A DNA stretch of 64,000 bases from Archangium violaceum Cb vi76 (GTDB lineage Bacteria > Myxococcota > Myxococcia > Myxococcales > Myxococcaceae): assembly GCF_000733295.1 (NCBI RefSeq), contig NZ_JPMI01000209.1, forward strand, positions 1 through 64,000. Direction: 5' to 3'. The notes beneath the pieces are model-generated. The model made no database searches, was not told the origin of the DNA, and saw nothing but the letters and a program-made list of their open reading frames with translations. Positions 50,979 to 60,417 of this stretch are shown in pieces. Numbering within the stretch: the first letter of the stretch is position 1; each line of letters begins with the position of its first letter. A program made the position numbers and the translations under genes.

Positions 50979-52535
50979 TCAGAAGCCGCGCGCCGCGGCC
51001 TCGGCGATGCGCTCGGACACCGCGCTGATGGTCATCACCGGGTGGAAGCCGATGGAGCTGGGAATGACCGAGCCGTCCGCCACGTAGAGGCCGGGGTACT
51101 GGAACACCTCGCCCTCGGTGGACACCACGCCGCGCTCGGGGGACTCGGCCAGGTGCGCCCCGCCCAGCGAGTGCACCGTGAGGGGCTTCTTGAAGAGCTG
51201 CCAGGTGACGAGCGGCGCGTAGGTGCCGCCGTACTGGGCGGCCAACTCCCGCATGGACTTCTCCATCCGATCGACGAGCGCCTTGTTCTCCCCGGCGTAG
51301 TCCCACTCGATGTCCAGCCGGTTGCCCTTCATGACCATGCGCCCGTTGGCGTTGTCCCGGCCGATGCCGAAGAGGTTCGTCATGCGCGCCGGATCCGCCG
51401 CGTTGCGGGCCGGCTTGCTGAGCAGCCCCTTGGCGAAGGCCAGGTCGAGCGCCGGCCCCAGCAGCGGCCACAGCGGCGCGCCCAGGCCCTGGAGGAGCGG
51501 GATGATGTTCGGCTGCCCGAGGCCCGCAAGCACCTCCATGACGGGCTTGTTGAAGGTGGGGGCCGCCATGGTGAAGGAGGGCTCGGCGTCGAAGAAACGC
51601 ATCACCGTGGAGACGTCCGGCCCCACCCAGGGCTCCAGGTCCTCGCGGCTGTTGAACACCGAGGCCAGGAAGTCACCGTTGCCCGAGTAGCCATGGCCCA
51701 ACCGCGCGCTCAGCCTGGGCAGGGTGCGCGCCTTGTCGCGGCTGCGCAGGAGGATCTCCACCGTGCCCAGCGTCCCGGCGGACAGCACCACGCGGGCCCC
51801 CTCCACGAAGCGCTTCTGCCCGGAGACCAGGTCCTGGAAGTGCACCCGGTAGCCGCCGCCCGGTGCGGGCTCCACGTGGGACACCTGCATGCGCGGCCAC
51901 ACCGTGGCCCCGAGCGCCTCGGCCCGGGCCAGGTACGTCTGATCCATCGTCTGCTTGGAGCCGAACTGGCAGCCGAACTCGCACTCCGCGCAGAGCTGAC
52001 ACGCCTTGCGGCCGGGACCGGGCGACTCCGTCCATGCCACGGCCTCGGGCGGATCGAACACCTCCCGGCCCATGCGCTGGGCCGCGCTCCGCAGCACGTT
52101 GCGCTTGCGCAGGGAGATGGACTCGGGCACCGGCGCCAGCTTCAGCTCGCTGGCCACCTTGTCGTAGTAGGGCTCCAGCGAGGCGCGGGTATAGCTCCTG
52201 GGCCAGCGTGGATCCTCGAAGACGACGGGGTCCGGCCGCACGTGGATGTTGGCGTAGATGAGCGACCCGCCGCCCACGCCACTGGCCGCCGCCGTGCCAA
52301 TGCCGGAGAGGAAACGCAGATCATAGAGGCCCTGGGCCTTCTCGCGGGAGGCGTGGCGCCAGAGCAGCTCGTTCGTGCGCGTCACGTCCCGGGGGAACTG
52401 CCCGGGGCTGTAGCGCCGGCCGCGCTCGAGCACCGCCACCGACTTGCCGGCCTGCGCCAGCCTCAAGGCGGAGATGGAGCCTCCAAAGCCGGAGCCCACC
52501 ACCACCACGTCATACCGGTTCGCCATCGCAGCCAT
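50979..52535 (-). CDS. GMC oxidoreductase, cholesterol-oxidase-like (first)
   Basis: The 518-residue product begins with the FAD Rossmann motif VVVGSGFGGS and has GVGGGSLIYAN, the GMC flavin-binding signature, and a C-terminal SLGGAHLAESPERG...GLYVADGSVIPSSIGFHPVMTI segment with the active-site Ser/His-type loop of cholesterol oxidases. A CxxCxxCxxxC cluster (CQLCAECEFGC) lies in the middle, as in actinobacterial ChoD-like enzymes; whether it binds an iron-sulfur cluster is unknown. Start ATG 52535 follows AGGAGAG. It lies nine bases after the larger GMC gene, so they form an operon. Confidence 0.87.
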   Translation of the reverse strand: MAAMANRYDVVVVGSGFGGSISALRLAQAGKSVAVLERGRRYSPGQFPRDVTRTNELLWRHASREKAQGLYDLRFLSGIGTAAASGVGGGSLIYANIHVRPDPVVFEDPRWPRSYTRASLEPYYDKVASELKLAPVPESISLRKRNVLRSAAQRMGREVFDPPEAVAWTESPGPGRKACQLCAECEFGCQFGSKQTMDQTYLARAEALGATVWPRMQVSHVEPAPGGGYRVHFQDLVSGQKRFVEGARVVLSAGTLGTVEILLRSRDKARTLPRLSARLGHGYSGNGDFLASVFNSREDLEPWVGPDVSTVMRFFDAEPSFTMAAPTFNKPVMEVLAGLGQPNIIPLLQGLGAPLWPLLGPALDLAFAKGLLSKPARNAADPARMTNLFGIGRDNANGRMVMKGNRLDIEWDYAGENKALVDRMEKSMRELAAQYGGTYAPLVTWQLFKKPLTVHSLGGAHLAESPERGVVSTEGEVFQYPGLYVADGSVIPSSIGFHPVMTISAVSERIAEAAARGF

Positions 52536-52544
52536 GTGTCTCTC

Positions 52545-54836
52545 CTAATCTTCCAGTCGTGGGCGGACGAAGACGTCCCACAGCGTGCCCAGGAACATCG
52601 AGCCGAAGCGCCAGTACGCCTCCGCCTTCGCCTGCGTCGAGGTGGTTCCGAGCACCTCGAAGGTGGTGAGTTGCTCGGCGAAGTCCTTCTTGTCGAGGCG
52701 GATGATGCCGCTGGACACCGCCGGCCCGTCCTTGTCCTTGCCCTGGCGGATCACCGTGTAGAGCGTAGCGGTCGCCCCCCACACGTCGAAGTCGCCCTGG
52801 TCCTTCACGACCTTGTACCCGTCGAGCAGGTAGGGCTGGCCGTCCTGGCCGATGAAGGGCAGCAGGTAGATCATCCGCCGCTCGTAGAAGCTGTCGGTGT
52901 CCACGAAGAGGTTGAAGACACCATTCTCCACCCTGGCGCCCTCGGGCGGGGTGAGGCCGGAGACGTGGACGACGCCCTGGGCGATGCCACCGTGGGCCGG
53001 CTCGGCCAGGAAGCGATCCAGGTTGGCCAGGGTGATGGTGACGGTGAACTCCGCCACGCGGTGGGCGCTCTGTCCCGCCTTCTCCGCGCCCGTGTAGTCC
53101 CCGGCGGGCGTGTGGCCCGGTGAATGGAAGCCCCTCATCCGCTCGGTGAAGCGCATGCCCACCACCGGGCTGGTGGAAGCCACCGTGCCGCCCACCGGGA
53201 TGGTCACCTTGCCGATCAGATCCTCGCGGGGCGTGGCGAGGGCCCGCTCCGGCGCCTTCCAGTCCGGGTGGTCGAGGATGACGCGGATGGCCTTCTCCAC
53301 GTTGCGCTCGGCCACGGCGGCGATGGTGGACGCGGGGTTGACGCCGGTGCTGGAGGGCAGGGCGGCGCCGTCCAGCACGTACAGCCCGGGGTAGCCGTGC
53401 ACCTCACCGTTCGGGTCCGTGACGCCGTAGGCCTCGTCCTCGGCCATGACGCAGCCGCCCAGGTTGTGCACGGACACGGGGACGTGGAGCCGCTCCCACA
53501 GCGGGTTGTAGGCCATCCGCGCCCCGAGGGCCTTCGCGATGTCCTGACAGAGCTGCTCCTGCGTGCGGTACAGCGGCAGGTTGGAGGGCACGTCCCACTT
53601 CGCCTGCAGCTCGCGCGTGAGGGGCACCAGCTCCAGCTTCCCGTTCGACTTGTCCCGGCCCATGGCCAGGAACACCGACTGGAAGCGCCCACGCTCGCCG
53701 TCGATGGACGACATCTCCTTCGCGCGCTGGCGGAACACCTTCACCAGCTCCCGTTGCATCAGGTCCGTGGGGATCCGCGCGAGGCCCTGCGCCGGGTTGA
53801 GCATCTGGAGGGCCCCCGCGACCTGCACCGGGTGTCCACCCTCCTGGAAGAGGAACCACTGCTTGTTCGGCCCCTGGCCCTCGTCCACCACGATGCTGGT
53901 GGTGATGGTGGGCCCCACCGCCGGATCCCACGGCTCGCGTGTGTCGAAGGCGAAGGCGAGCAGATCCCCATTGGCCGAGTAGCGGTAGCCCAGCGTGTCA
54001 CTGAGCTCGTGCAACGTGCCCGAGTCGTCCCGGCAGCGCAGCAGCAGCTCCGTGGTGTTCACCGCGCCCGCGCACAGGAAGACGCGCCGCGCGTCCACCG
54101 TGCGCTCCACCCCGTCCGCGGAGTGGTCCTTGTAGGTGACGCGGTATCCCGGCGAGAGCGGCTCGATGTCGATGGCCTCGGCCTGGGTGGTCACCTGTGC
54201 ACCGCGCTGCTCGGCGACGGCCAGGTAGTTGAGATCCAGCGTGTTCTTCGCCCGGACGTTGCAGCCGATGTCGCACTCGCCGCAGTAGTTGCAGCCCTCC
54301 TGCGCCACGCCGAACTTGTTGGGCATGGACTCGCCGGCGGGGGTGAAGCGCACGGCCAGGTCCGGGTGGAAGAACTGCGCCTCGCGCCCGAGCTTCTGCG
54401 CCACCTCGCGCATGCGCTTCGTCTTGGTGGGCAGCCCCCGCGCGGACGTGGTGATGGGCTGCACGTCCAGCATGTACGCGACCAGATCGTAGTACGGATC
54501 CAACATCGCCCGGCCGTAGCCCGCGGGCCAGCCGTTGGCGAAGGTCTCCTCGGGCGGGCGCAGGTGCACGTTGGCGTAGATGAGCGAGCCACCGCCATAG
54601 CCGGCCGACTGCACCACGCTCATGCCCGACAGCAGCTTCACGTCGAGCAGGCCCTGGTTGTGCCTCCACAGCCAGCCGTTGAGCGGATTGTCCCAGTCAC
54701 GCGGGAAGCCACCCTTGGGATAGCGTCGGCCACGCTCCAGTACACGCACCGACAGGCCCGCCTGCGCCAGCCGGCAGGCCGCCACCGCACCCCCAAAGCC
54801 GGTGCCAATGACCAGGGCATCGTACGTCTCGGTCAT
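52545..54836 (-). CDS. GMC oxidoreductase, cholesterol-oxidase-like (second, with C-terminal extension)
   Basis: The 763-residue product has an N-terminal GMC oxidoreductase (residues 1-530) with ALVIGTGFGGA, GYGGGSLIYAN, a CNYCGECDIGC cysteine cluster and NLGGCVMAEDEAYGV...GLYVLDGAALPSSTGVNPASTI. The C-terminal ~230 residues are a beta-rich module (FTVTITLANLDRFLAEPAHGG, then TLYTVIRQGKD) also found after some myxobacterial and actinobacterial GMC enzymes; its role is unknown, perhaps substrate binding. It is the first gene of the minus-strand unit and is divergent from the P450 gene, with 94 bases between them. Likely substrate: a sterol or other hydroxylated terpenoid. Confidence 0.87.
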   Translation of the reverse strand: MTETYDALVIGTGFGGAVAACRLAQAGLSVRVLERGRRYPKGGFPRDWDNPLNGWLWRHNQGLLDVKLLSGMSVVQSAGYGGGSLIYANVHLRPPEETFANGWPAGYGRAMLDPYYDLVAYMLDVQPITTSARGLPTKTKRMREVAQKLGREAQFFHPDLAVRFTPAGESMPNKFGVAQEGCNYCGECDIGCNVRAKNTLDLNYLAVAEQRGAQVTTQAEAIDIEPLSPGYRVTYKDHSADGVERTVDARRVFLCAGAVNTTELLLRCRDDSGTLHELSDTLGYRYSANGDLLAFAFDTREPWDPAVGPTITTSIVVDEGQGPNKQWFLFQEGGHPVQVAGALQMLNPAQGLARIPTDLMQRELVKVFRQRAKEMSSIDGERGRFQSVFLAMGRDKSNGKLELVPLTRELQAKWDVPSNLPLYRTQEQLCQDIAKALGARMAYNPLWERLHVPVSVHNLGGCVMAEDEAYGVTDPNGEVHGYPGLYVLDGAALPSSTGVNPASTIAAVAERNVEKAIRVILDHPDWKAPERALATPREDLIGKVTIPVGGTVASTSPVVGMRFTERMRGFHSPGHTPAGDYTGAEKAGQSAHRVAEFTVTITLANLDRFLAEPAHGGIAQGVVHVSGLTPPEGARVENGVFNLFVDTDSFYERRMIYLLPFIGQDGQPYLLDGYKVVKDQGDFDVWGATATLYTVIRQGKDKDGPAVSSGIIRLDKKDFAEQLTTFEVLGTTSTQAKAEAYWRFGSMFLGTLWDVFVRPRLED

Positions 54837-54930
54837 GTCTACCCCCCTGTGGAGCCGCCTCTCCCCTGGGAGAGTGTGGGTGGATGTCAGGGCTCCGGAA
54901 GCGTCGGGACTTTAACACGGCGCGGCGCCC

Positions 54931-56307
54931 ATGGCATACGACCAGACCATGGAAATACCGGCCTCTCCCGAGAACCCGCCTGGCTCCTCAGTGGATGTCT
55001 CCCGACTGCCGCTACCGCCCGGCAGCTCGGGTCTCCCGCTGCTGGGCGAGACGCTCGCCTTCATCCGCGACAGCGGGAAGTTCCTCGAGGAGCGCCGCCG
55101 GCTCCATGGGGATGTCTTCCGCTCCCACGTGCTGGGCGAGCCCATCGTCTTCCTGGTCGGTCCCGAGGCCAACCGGTGGATCTTCGCCGGCGAGAACAAG
55201 TACCTGCGCAATCGCTGGCACCTGAGCGCCCGGAAGCTGCTGGGCAAGCAGTCCGTCGCGATGATCAATGGCAGCGCCCACCTGGAGCGCCGCCGCCTGC
55301 TCGCCCCCCACTTCACCTACGCCTCCATGCGCCACTTCGTGCCGCGCATCGAGGCTCTCGTCCATCAGCACCTCGAGCAGTGGCTCTCGGCGAAGCAGCC
55401 GTTCAAGGCCGTGGACGCCGTGCGCGCGCTCGTGTTCGAGGTGGCCATCGTCCTCCTGGTGGGCGAGAGCCGGGTGGACGCGGCCTACATGAGCCGCCTG
55501 TTCAAGCGATGGGTGGCGGGCCTCTTCTCCGCCGTGCCGGTGGACATCCCCTTCACCACCTTTGGCAGGGGAGTCGCCGCCGAGAAGGAGATGCGCGAGT
55601 ACCTCACCCCGCTCGTGGCCGAGCGCGAGAAGCTGGCCGAGCAGCCCCCCGACACCCTCGGCTCACTCCTGTCCGCCCGGGATGAGCAGGGCCAGCCGCT
55701 GCCTCGAGACACCGTCCTCGACGAGCTCGAGCTCCTGCTCTTCGCGGGCCATGACACCACGGTGACGGCCACCTCCAACCTGATGATGATGCTGGCCCGC
55801 CACCCGGAGGTGCTGGAGCGGTGCCGCCAGGAGCAGCAGCTGGCGGAGAAGGGGCCGCTGACGCTGGAGTCGCTCCGGGCCATGCCCTACCTGCACCAGG
55901 TCATCCAGGAGGTGATGCGTGTCATCCCCCCTGTCGCGGGAGCCTTCCGGGTGACGACGCAGGACGTGGCCTACGGGGGCTATCGCATCCCCAAGGGATG
56001 GCAGATATCCCTGAGCATCCGCGGCACGCACCGGGGCGCCCCGTGGACGTCCCCCGAGCGGTTCGATCCGGATCGCATGGGCTCCGAGCGCAACGAGCAG
56101 AAGTCACAGGGGGCCTACATTCCCTTCGGCGGTGGCCCGCGGGTGTGCGTCGGGCAGCACTTCGCCATGGTGGAGATGGCCGTGGTCGCCGCACTGCTGC
56201 TGCGCGGCTATCAGTGGGAGCTCGTTCCCGGGCAGGACCTGAGCCTCATTCCCTTCCCGATCCCGCTCCCGCGTGACGGACTCCTCGTGCGTTTCTCGCG
56301 GCGCTGA
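54931..56307 (+). CDS. Cytochrome P450
   Basis: The 458-residue product has the P450 hallmarks: oxygen-activation I-helix AGHDTTVTA, ExxR-type K-helix (QEVMR) with the following PPV region, and the heme-thiolate loop FGGGPRVCVGQ with Cys ~406. Overall similarity is to the CYP120/CYP26-like branch that oxidises retinoids, sterols and related isoprenoids (PERFDPDRMGSER region). The start is ATG 54931. Being divergent from the GMC operon, it probably hydroxylates the same class of substrates. No ferredoxin gene is adjacent. Confidence 0.92.
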   Translation: MAYDQTMEIPASPENPPGSSVDVSRLPLPPGSSGLPLLGETLAFIRDSGKFLEERRRLHGDVFRSHVLGEPIVFLVGPEANRWIFAGENKYLRNRWHLSARKLLGKQSVAMINGSAHLERRRLLAPHFTYASMRHFVPRIEALVHQHLEQWLSAKQPFKAVDAVRALVFEVAIVLLVGESRVDAAYMSRLFKRWVAGLFSAVPVDIPFTTFGRGVAAEKEMREYLTPLVAEREKLAEQPPDTLGSLLSARDEQGQPLPRDTVLDELELLLFAGHDTTVTATSNLMMMLARHPEVLERCRQEQQLAEKGPLTLESLRAMPYLHQVIQEVMRVIPPVAGAFRVTTQDVAYGGYRIPKGWQISLSIRGTHRGAPWTSPERFDPDRMGSERNEQKSQGAYIPFGGGPRVCVGQHFAMVEMAVVAALLLRGYQWELVPGQDLSLIPFPIPLPRDGLLVRFSRR

Positions 56308-56342
56308 GCGTCAGGAGGGAGCCCTCCGGGCGCGAGGTCGAG

Positions 56343-56369
56343 CAACTGGTCCGACTGTTGGACCAGTTG
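56343..56369. terminator. Bidirectional terminator-like hairpin
   Basis: CAACTGGTCC (56343-56352) and GGACCAGTTG (56360-56369) pair perfectly around a seven-base loop, with further complementary GC-rich blocks on both sides. It sits between the convergent P450 and secreted-protein genes, suiting a shared terminator. Confidence 0.65.
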
Positions 56370-56406
56370 GTGAATCGCGCGCCCGGGAGGCTCGCGGGCC
56401 GGCAGC

Positions 56407-57588
56407 TCACCGGAAGTAGCTCTGGGAGATGTCCACCGAGTAGCCCAGCTCCAGCGTGGGTGCGGAGGCCGCCACCAGGTACTGGCGGAAGTGGATCACC
56501 TTGCCGGGCAGTGGCGTCTGCGTCTCCAGTCCGCCGCCCGCTTCCGTCTCCTCGTACTGCTCCATGCTGCCGCCCTCGCGCCGGTAGTTGAAGACGGCCG
56601 GGAAGTGGGCCCGCGCCTGGACCGTGGCCACCGGCCAGGACACCCGGGGCAGCGCCAGCTTCAGCCTGCCGGACAGGTGGAAGACGCCCAGGTCCCTCGC
56701 CAGCACCACCTCCAGCGAGGCCTCCGTCTCCCCGAACCGCGCCGGGGCCACCTTCAGTGTCAGCTTGCCGTCCTTCCCGGCGGGCACCAGCGGCACTGAA
56801 TCGAGCAGTACCCGCTCGAGGCGGTGGCCCTCGGGGAGCTCCAGCTCGAGCTCCTGCTCGCGATCCAACCGCAGCGCGTAGCGCACGCGCACCGATGCCT
56901 TGCCCTCCAACGTGGACACCCAGGAGGCGTGGGCCTCGGGGATGCTCGGCTCCAGCGGCGGCCGCACCACCTGGCGGGCCACCTTCGGCGCCACGGCCGT
57001 GCGCCAGCCGATCCGCAGCACGCCCTGCCGCGGGTACACCTCGGAGTCCTCACCTCCGGAGGCGGGAGGCTCGGTCACGGTGAAGGCCGTGGCATCCGCC
57101 TCCAGCCGCAGCGGCACCGGGGTGACGTGGGGGCCGAAGCGCAGCTGCACCTGGCGCTCGGGAGCGCTGCTCGAGGGCCGCAACGCGAGGCTGACGTCGA
57201 AGCTGTAGCGGCCGGGCTCGCGCGTCACCAGGGTGAGCTGGTCCTCCAGCGCGCCCACCGTGGCGTTCTCCAGCGTGGGGAGCGACGTCAGGTACGTGTC
57301 CGCGTCGAGCCGCAGCAGCCGCACCTGTGTCCAGCGCTCGCTGGCGAGCACCTCCACCTCGAAGTGGGCGTCCACCAGCAGGGCGTCCGCGGTGAGGCGT
57401 CCCTTGAGCTGGCTCTTCACCACCAACGCGTCCGTGGGCGGAGCGGGCGGCGCCTGCTCCGGGCGCTTCGCATACAGCGGGAGCAGCTCCTCGAGGGGAA
57501 CGGTCGCGGAGCCCGAGACCGCCGGGGTGAAGGGGGAGCTCGCCGAAGCGGTCAGCAGCAATCCGAGTACGAGAGAAGAAGTCCACAT
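56407..57588 (-). CDS. Secreted beta-rich protein (hypothetical)
   Basis: The 393-residue product has a signal peptide (SLVLGLLLTASASS) and is otherwise beta-strand-rich with few cysteines, with repeated segments such as VRVRYALRLDREQELELELP and TLKVAPARFGETEASLEVVL. No catalytic motif is seen. It starts three bases after the CreD-like gene, so the two are co-expressed and possibly interact at the envelope. Confidence 0.7.
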   Translation of the reverse strand: MWTSSLVLGLLLTASASSPFTPAVSGSATVPLEELLPLYAKRPEQAPPAPPTDALVVKSQLKGRLTADALLVDAHFEVEVLASERWTQVRLLRLDADTYLTSLPTLENATVGALEDQLTLVTREPGRYSFDVSLALRPSSSAPERQVQLRFGPHVTPVPLRLEADATAFTVTEPPASGGEDSEVYPRQGVLRIGWRTAVAPKVARQVVRPPLEPSIPEAHASWVSTLEGKASVRVRYALRLDREQELELELPEGHRLERVLLDSVPLVPAGKDGKLTLKVAPARFGETEASLEVVLARDLGVFHLSGRLKLALPRVSWPVATVQARAHFPAVFNYRREGGSMEQYEETEAGGGLETQTPLPGKVIHFRQYLVAASAPTLELGYSVDISQSYFR

Positions 57589-57591
57589 GGT

Positions 57592-58905
57592 TCACCTGGC
57601 TTCCTGGGCGATGGGGGCGTGCGGCGGCTCACCGCCGGGGGGGAGATCCGAGAGCAGGGCCCGCACACTGGCGCGGGTGGAGAGGGCCATCAGGCCGAGC
57701 AGCGCCGCGAGGATCTCCAACGTGTAGATGAGGCCGGTGTAGCCCTGGAGGATGACGGCGGTGGTGGGCACCACGAGCGTGGCTCCCCAGACGCCCGCCA
57801 GGTGGGCGGTCCGCTCCTGGGGGTAGAGGCGCTTCACGTAGACGACCACCGCCGCGCCGAGGCCGAGGGTGGCCACCCCATAGGCCACGTAGAAGTTCAT
57901 GAAGGCCGCGAGGTAGGCCAGCAGCACGAAGAAGAAGCCGTACGCGGAAGCCAGCAGGTACGACTCGTAGAAGGCGAGCGGCCGGCGGTGGCGGATGCCG
58001 AAGGCGGCCAGCAGGGCCAGCAGGGCGAGGAAGGGCACCCAGGCGCGGCCCGCCATGGTGGAGATGACGAGATCATACGCCTCCACCGAGGGGAGGATGA
58101 CGCCGAGGTTCACGCCCGACTCGAGCGACTGGAAGGCCCAATCGAGTGCCACCGTGCCGCGCCCGGCCTCCACCTGGGTGGCCGAGAGCACCTGGGGTGG
58201 ATAGTCGAAGTTCTCGCCTCCCTCGACGGCCATGTGCAGCCGCACGTCACGGGCTGGCAGGGCGGGATCCAGCTTGTAGATGAAGGAGTCGAGCCCCCGG
58301 GCGCGGTAGCGGATGGCGAAGGTGTTGGTCGCGCCCTGGGAGATGCGGCCCGTCCAGACGAGCCGGTTGCCGGACTCGCCGAGATCCAGATCCGACTCGG
58401 CGCCGTTGACGAGGAACTGCAGCTCCGAGAGGAGCACCTGGGACTTGTCCACCTCGATGGGGAAGATGAAGGCCACGTCGATGTCGTGGCCCTCGCGATT
58501 GACGACGGCGTAGTCGGCCGAGAGCGTGAAGTCGAAGCCGGAGAAGTAGCGCAGGCCGCGCTTGCGGTAGTTCATCCGGGACTGCACCTGCACGTGCTGC
58601 TTGTCGAAGGGCAGGGGCTTGAGCTCGGTGAAGATGGTGCCGCTCTGCACGTAGCGCAGCGAGGGCGCTGGCTGGACGACGGGGGCGCCCCAGCGCTCCT
58701 CCACGTCCCGGGCCAGCTCCGAGCTGGCGAAGTCCGTCCGGTCCGCCACCTGGCCGGCGATGACCGCGGTGGCGAAGACGACGATGAGGAGGCTGCCGAA
58801 GACGTGGTGGCGGACGAGCCACCCGAGCGCCCGCCGGACCGGCGAGCTCGCCGGCGGGCGCGGTGGCGTGGGCGGAGGCGGGGGAGGAAGGGTGTCTGGG
58901 CTCAT
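57592..58905 (-). CDS. CreD-like inner-membrane protein
   Basis: The 437-residue product has a Pro-rich N-terminus, one hydrophobic segment near residue 40, a ~240-residue external beta-rich region, and about five to six membrane helices in the C-terminal 170 residues (VPFLALLALLAAFGIRH, FYESYLLASAYGFFFVLLAYLAAF and following). This layout and the FYESYLLASA helix recall inner-membrane protein CreD (YgaC/CreD family), which has an N-terminal helix, a periplasmic domain and a C-terminal helical bundle. The match is by architecture only. Paired with the secreted protein downstream. Confidence 0.6.
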   Translation of the reverse strand: MSPDTLPPPPPPTPPRPPASSPVRRALGWLVRHHVFGSLLIVVFATAVIAGQVADRTDFASSELARDVEERWGAPVVQPAPSLRYVQSGTIFTELKPLPFDKQHVQVQSRMNYRKRGLRYFSGFDFTLSADYAVVNREGHDIDVAFIFPIEVDKSQVLLSELQFLVNGAESDLDLGESGNRLVWTGRISQGATNTFAIRYRARGLDSFIYKLDPALPARDVRLHMAVEGGENFDYPPQVLSATQVEAGRGTVALDWAFQSLESGVNLGVILPSVEAYDLVISTMAGRAWVPFLALLALLAAFGIRHRRPLAFYESYLLASAYGFFFVLLAYLAAFMNFYVAYGVATLGLGAAVVVYVKRLYPQERTAHLAGVWGATLVVPTTAVILQGYTGLIYTLEILAALLGLMALSTRASVRALLSDLPPGGEPPHAPIAQEAR

Positions 58906-58990
58906 GGACCCAGAGTGGGGCAGGGGGGTGCAATGGGAATGGATGCCCCGTGCACCCCCCGAGGAATGTTCGTGCAGAATTCGTGGAGGA

Positions 58991-60385
58991 CTACGGCAGG
59001 GTGAACAGACAGCGGGTGATGGGCACGATCAGGTCCGCCAGCACATAGAGGTAGTACGTCCTGCCACTCACCAGCGAGTCGGGCCGGCCGGACGCCGGGA
59101 AGCGCTGCGACAGGCCCGTGGGGACCACTCCGTACCGCACCGTTCCGCTCGACACGGGTGTCCCATCCGTCGGCACGTCGATGCGCCAGAGCGTGCCCGT
59201 GGGCAGATCCAGGTTCGGCGGCACCGTCGGAGACGTGGCGTCCGCCTCGAGCACGTACACGTAACGCGCCTTGCCACCCCTCCAGGACAGCGTCCCATCC
59301 GCGGCGACCCCCTCGCCGTTCTCGCAGAGCGTGGGCCGGTAGAAACGCTGCTCATCCAGCGGTCCCGCCCCATACGTCTGGCCGGCGAAGTCCTCGCGCT
59401 TGTAGCCCCGGTGGAAGAGCTCGGACTCGAAGAAGCTCATCATCCGCACCGGATCCGTCGTGACGAAGATGGAGTCGTGGGGGTTCTCGGGCCCCGCTCG
59501 CGAGAAGCCGTTGTTCTGCTCACGCGGGTAGGTGCCGAAGCCCACCGTGTTGATCCACCCGGCGCCCATGGCCAGGCCCCTCGGGTTGAAGGAGTTGAGG
59601 AAGTTGCCCGGCGACTCGACGTACCAGTTCGACGGACCCTTGGGCGCACGCGTCGAGTGGCAGCAGACACAGGCCGTCGACTCGATCTGCGACCTCACCC
59701 AGTTGGCCTCCGCGACGTACGCCGCATCCCCCATGCGCGCATCCTCCCGCTCCGCGTTCTCCGCCGGCGGCACCGGATAGTACGGGCGCTGCGTGCGCAC
59801 GCGATCGCAGCTCGCGTAGTCCATGAAGCTACGGCCCAGCTCGGTGGCTCCGGAGATCATCTCCCACGTGCAGACCTTCCCGCCCGGCGACATCCCGGGG
59901 GGCTCGCCCGGCTTGGGGTCGACACAGTTGAGCACCGGCTGCTGGAACGTGGGCAGCCCCGTGCCCCCACCGCTGTCCTGCACCTGCCCACCGCACACGG
60001 GCGCCGGATCGAACACGCCTCCGCCGAACAGCTCGCACCCGCGCTGCATGGAGCCGCACTTCTGCGCGTCCACACCGGGGAAGCTGATGCGCGTCCACCT
60101 GTCGTCCTCGCCTCCCAGGAAGCAGTAGCCCAGCCGCTCCTCCAGGTTGCAGGCCGAGCCCAGCACCGCCGTCGAGCCCTGGTCCTTGCAGTCCTCCACC
60201 GCGGCCTCGTCGGTCCACTCACCGACATAGTCCCGGCACTCCTCGAGGCTGCTGAACCGGTTCATATAGACGCAGTGGCCCACCACCTTCTCCGGCACGG
60301 TGGGGACTTCCCCCCCTCCGCCGCACTGACAACCCGTCACGAGGCAAAGCACGACCAGCACCGTCGATAAACGCGGTGAAAGCAT
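58991..60385 (-). CDS. Lipoprotein with a CxxCH heme-type motif
   Basis: The 464-residue product has a lipobox (VLCLVTGCQCGG) after a short signal. Many cysteines occur in the first 200 residues. At about residue 240 the segment TACVCCHSTRAP contains CVCCH, a CxxCH heme c attachment motif, and a later Met-rich region (RMMSFF) could supply the sixth ligand, so it may be a monoheme surface cytochrome; the motif could equally be a zinc or disulfide site. The ATG at 60385 follows AGGGGAG; the longer open frame to 61042 is the frameshifted TetR gene in another reading. No homologue family is recognised. Confidence 0.6.
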   Translation of the reverse strand: MLSPRLSTVLVVLCLVTGCQCGGGGEVPTVPEKVVGHCVYMNRFSSLEECRDYVGEWTDEAAVEDCKDQGSTAVLGSACNLEERLGYCFLGGEDDRWTRISFPGVDAQKCGSMQRGCELFGGGVFDPAPVCGGQVQDSGGGTGLPTFQQPVLNCVDPKPGEPPGMSPGGKVCTWEMISGATELGRSFMDYASCDRVRTQRPYYPVPPAENAEREDARMGDAAYVAEANWVRSQIESTACVCCHSTRAPKGPSNWYVESPGNFLNSFNPRGLAMGAGWINTVGFGTYPREQNNGFSRAGPENPHDSIFVTTDPVRMMSFFESELFHRGYKREDFAGQTYGAGPLDEQRFYRPTLCENGEGVAADGTLSWRGGKARYVYVLEADATSPTVPPNLDLPTGTLWRIDVPTDGTPVSSGTVRYGVVPTGLSQRFPASGRPDSLVSGRTYYLYVLADLIVPITRCLFTLP

Positions 60386-60417
60386 GGACAACTCCCCTGT
60401 TGGAATGCGGTGTGGAA

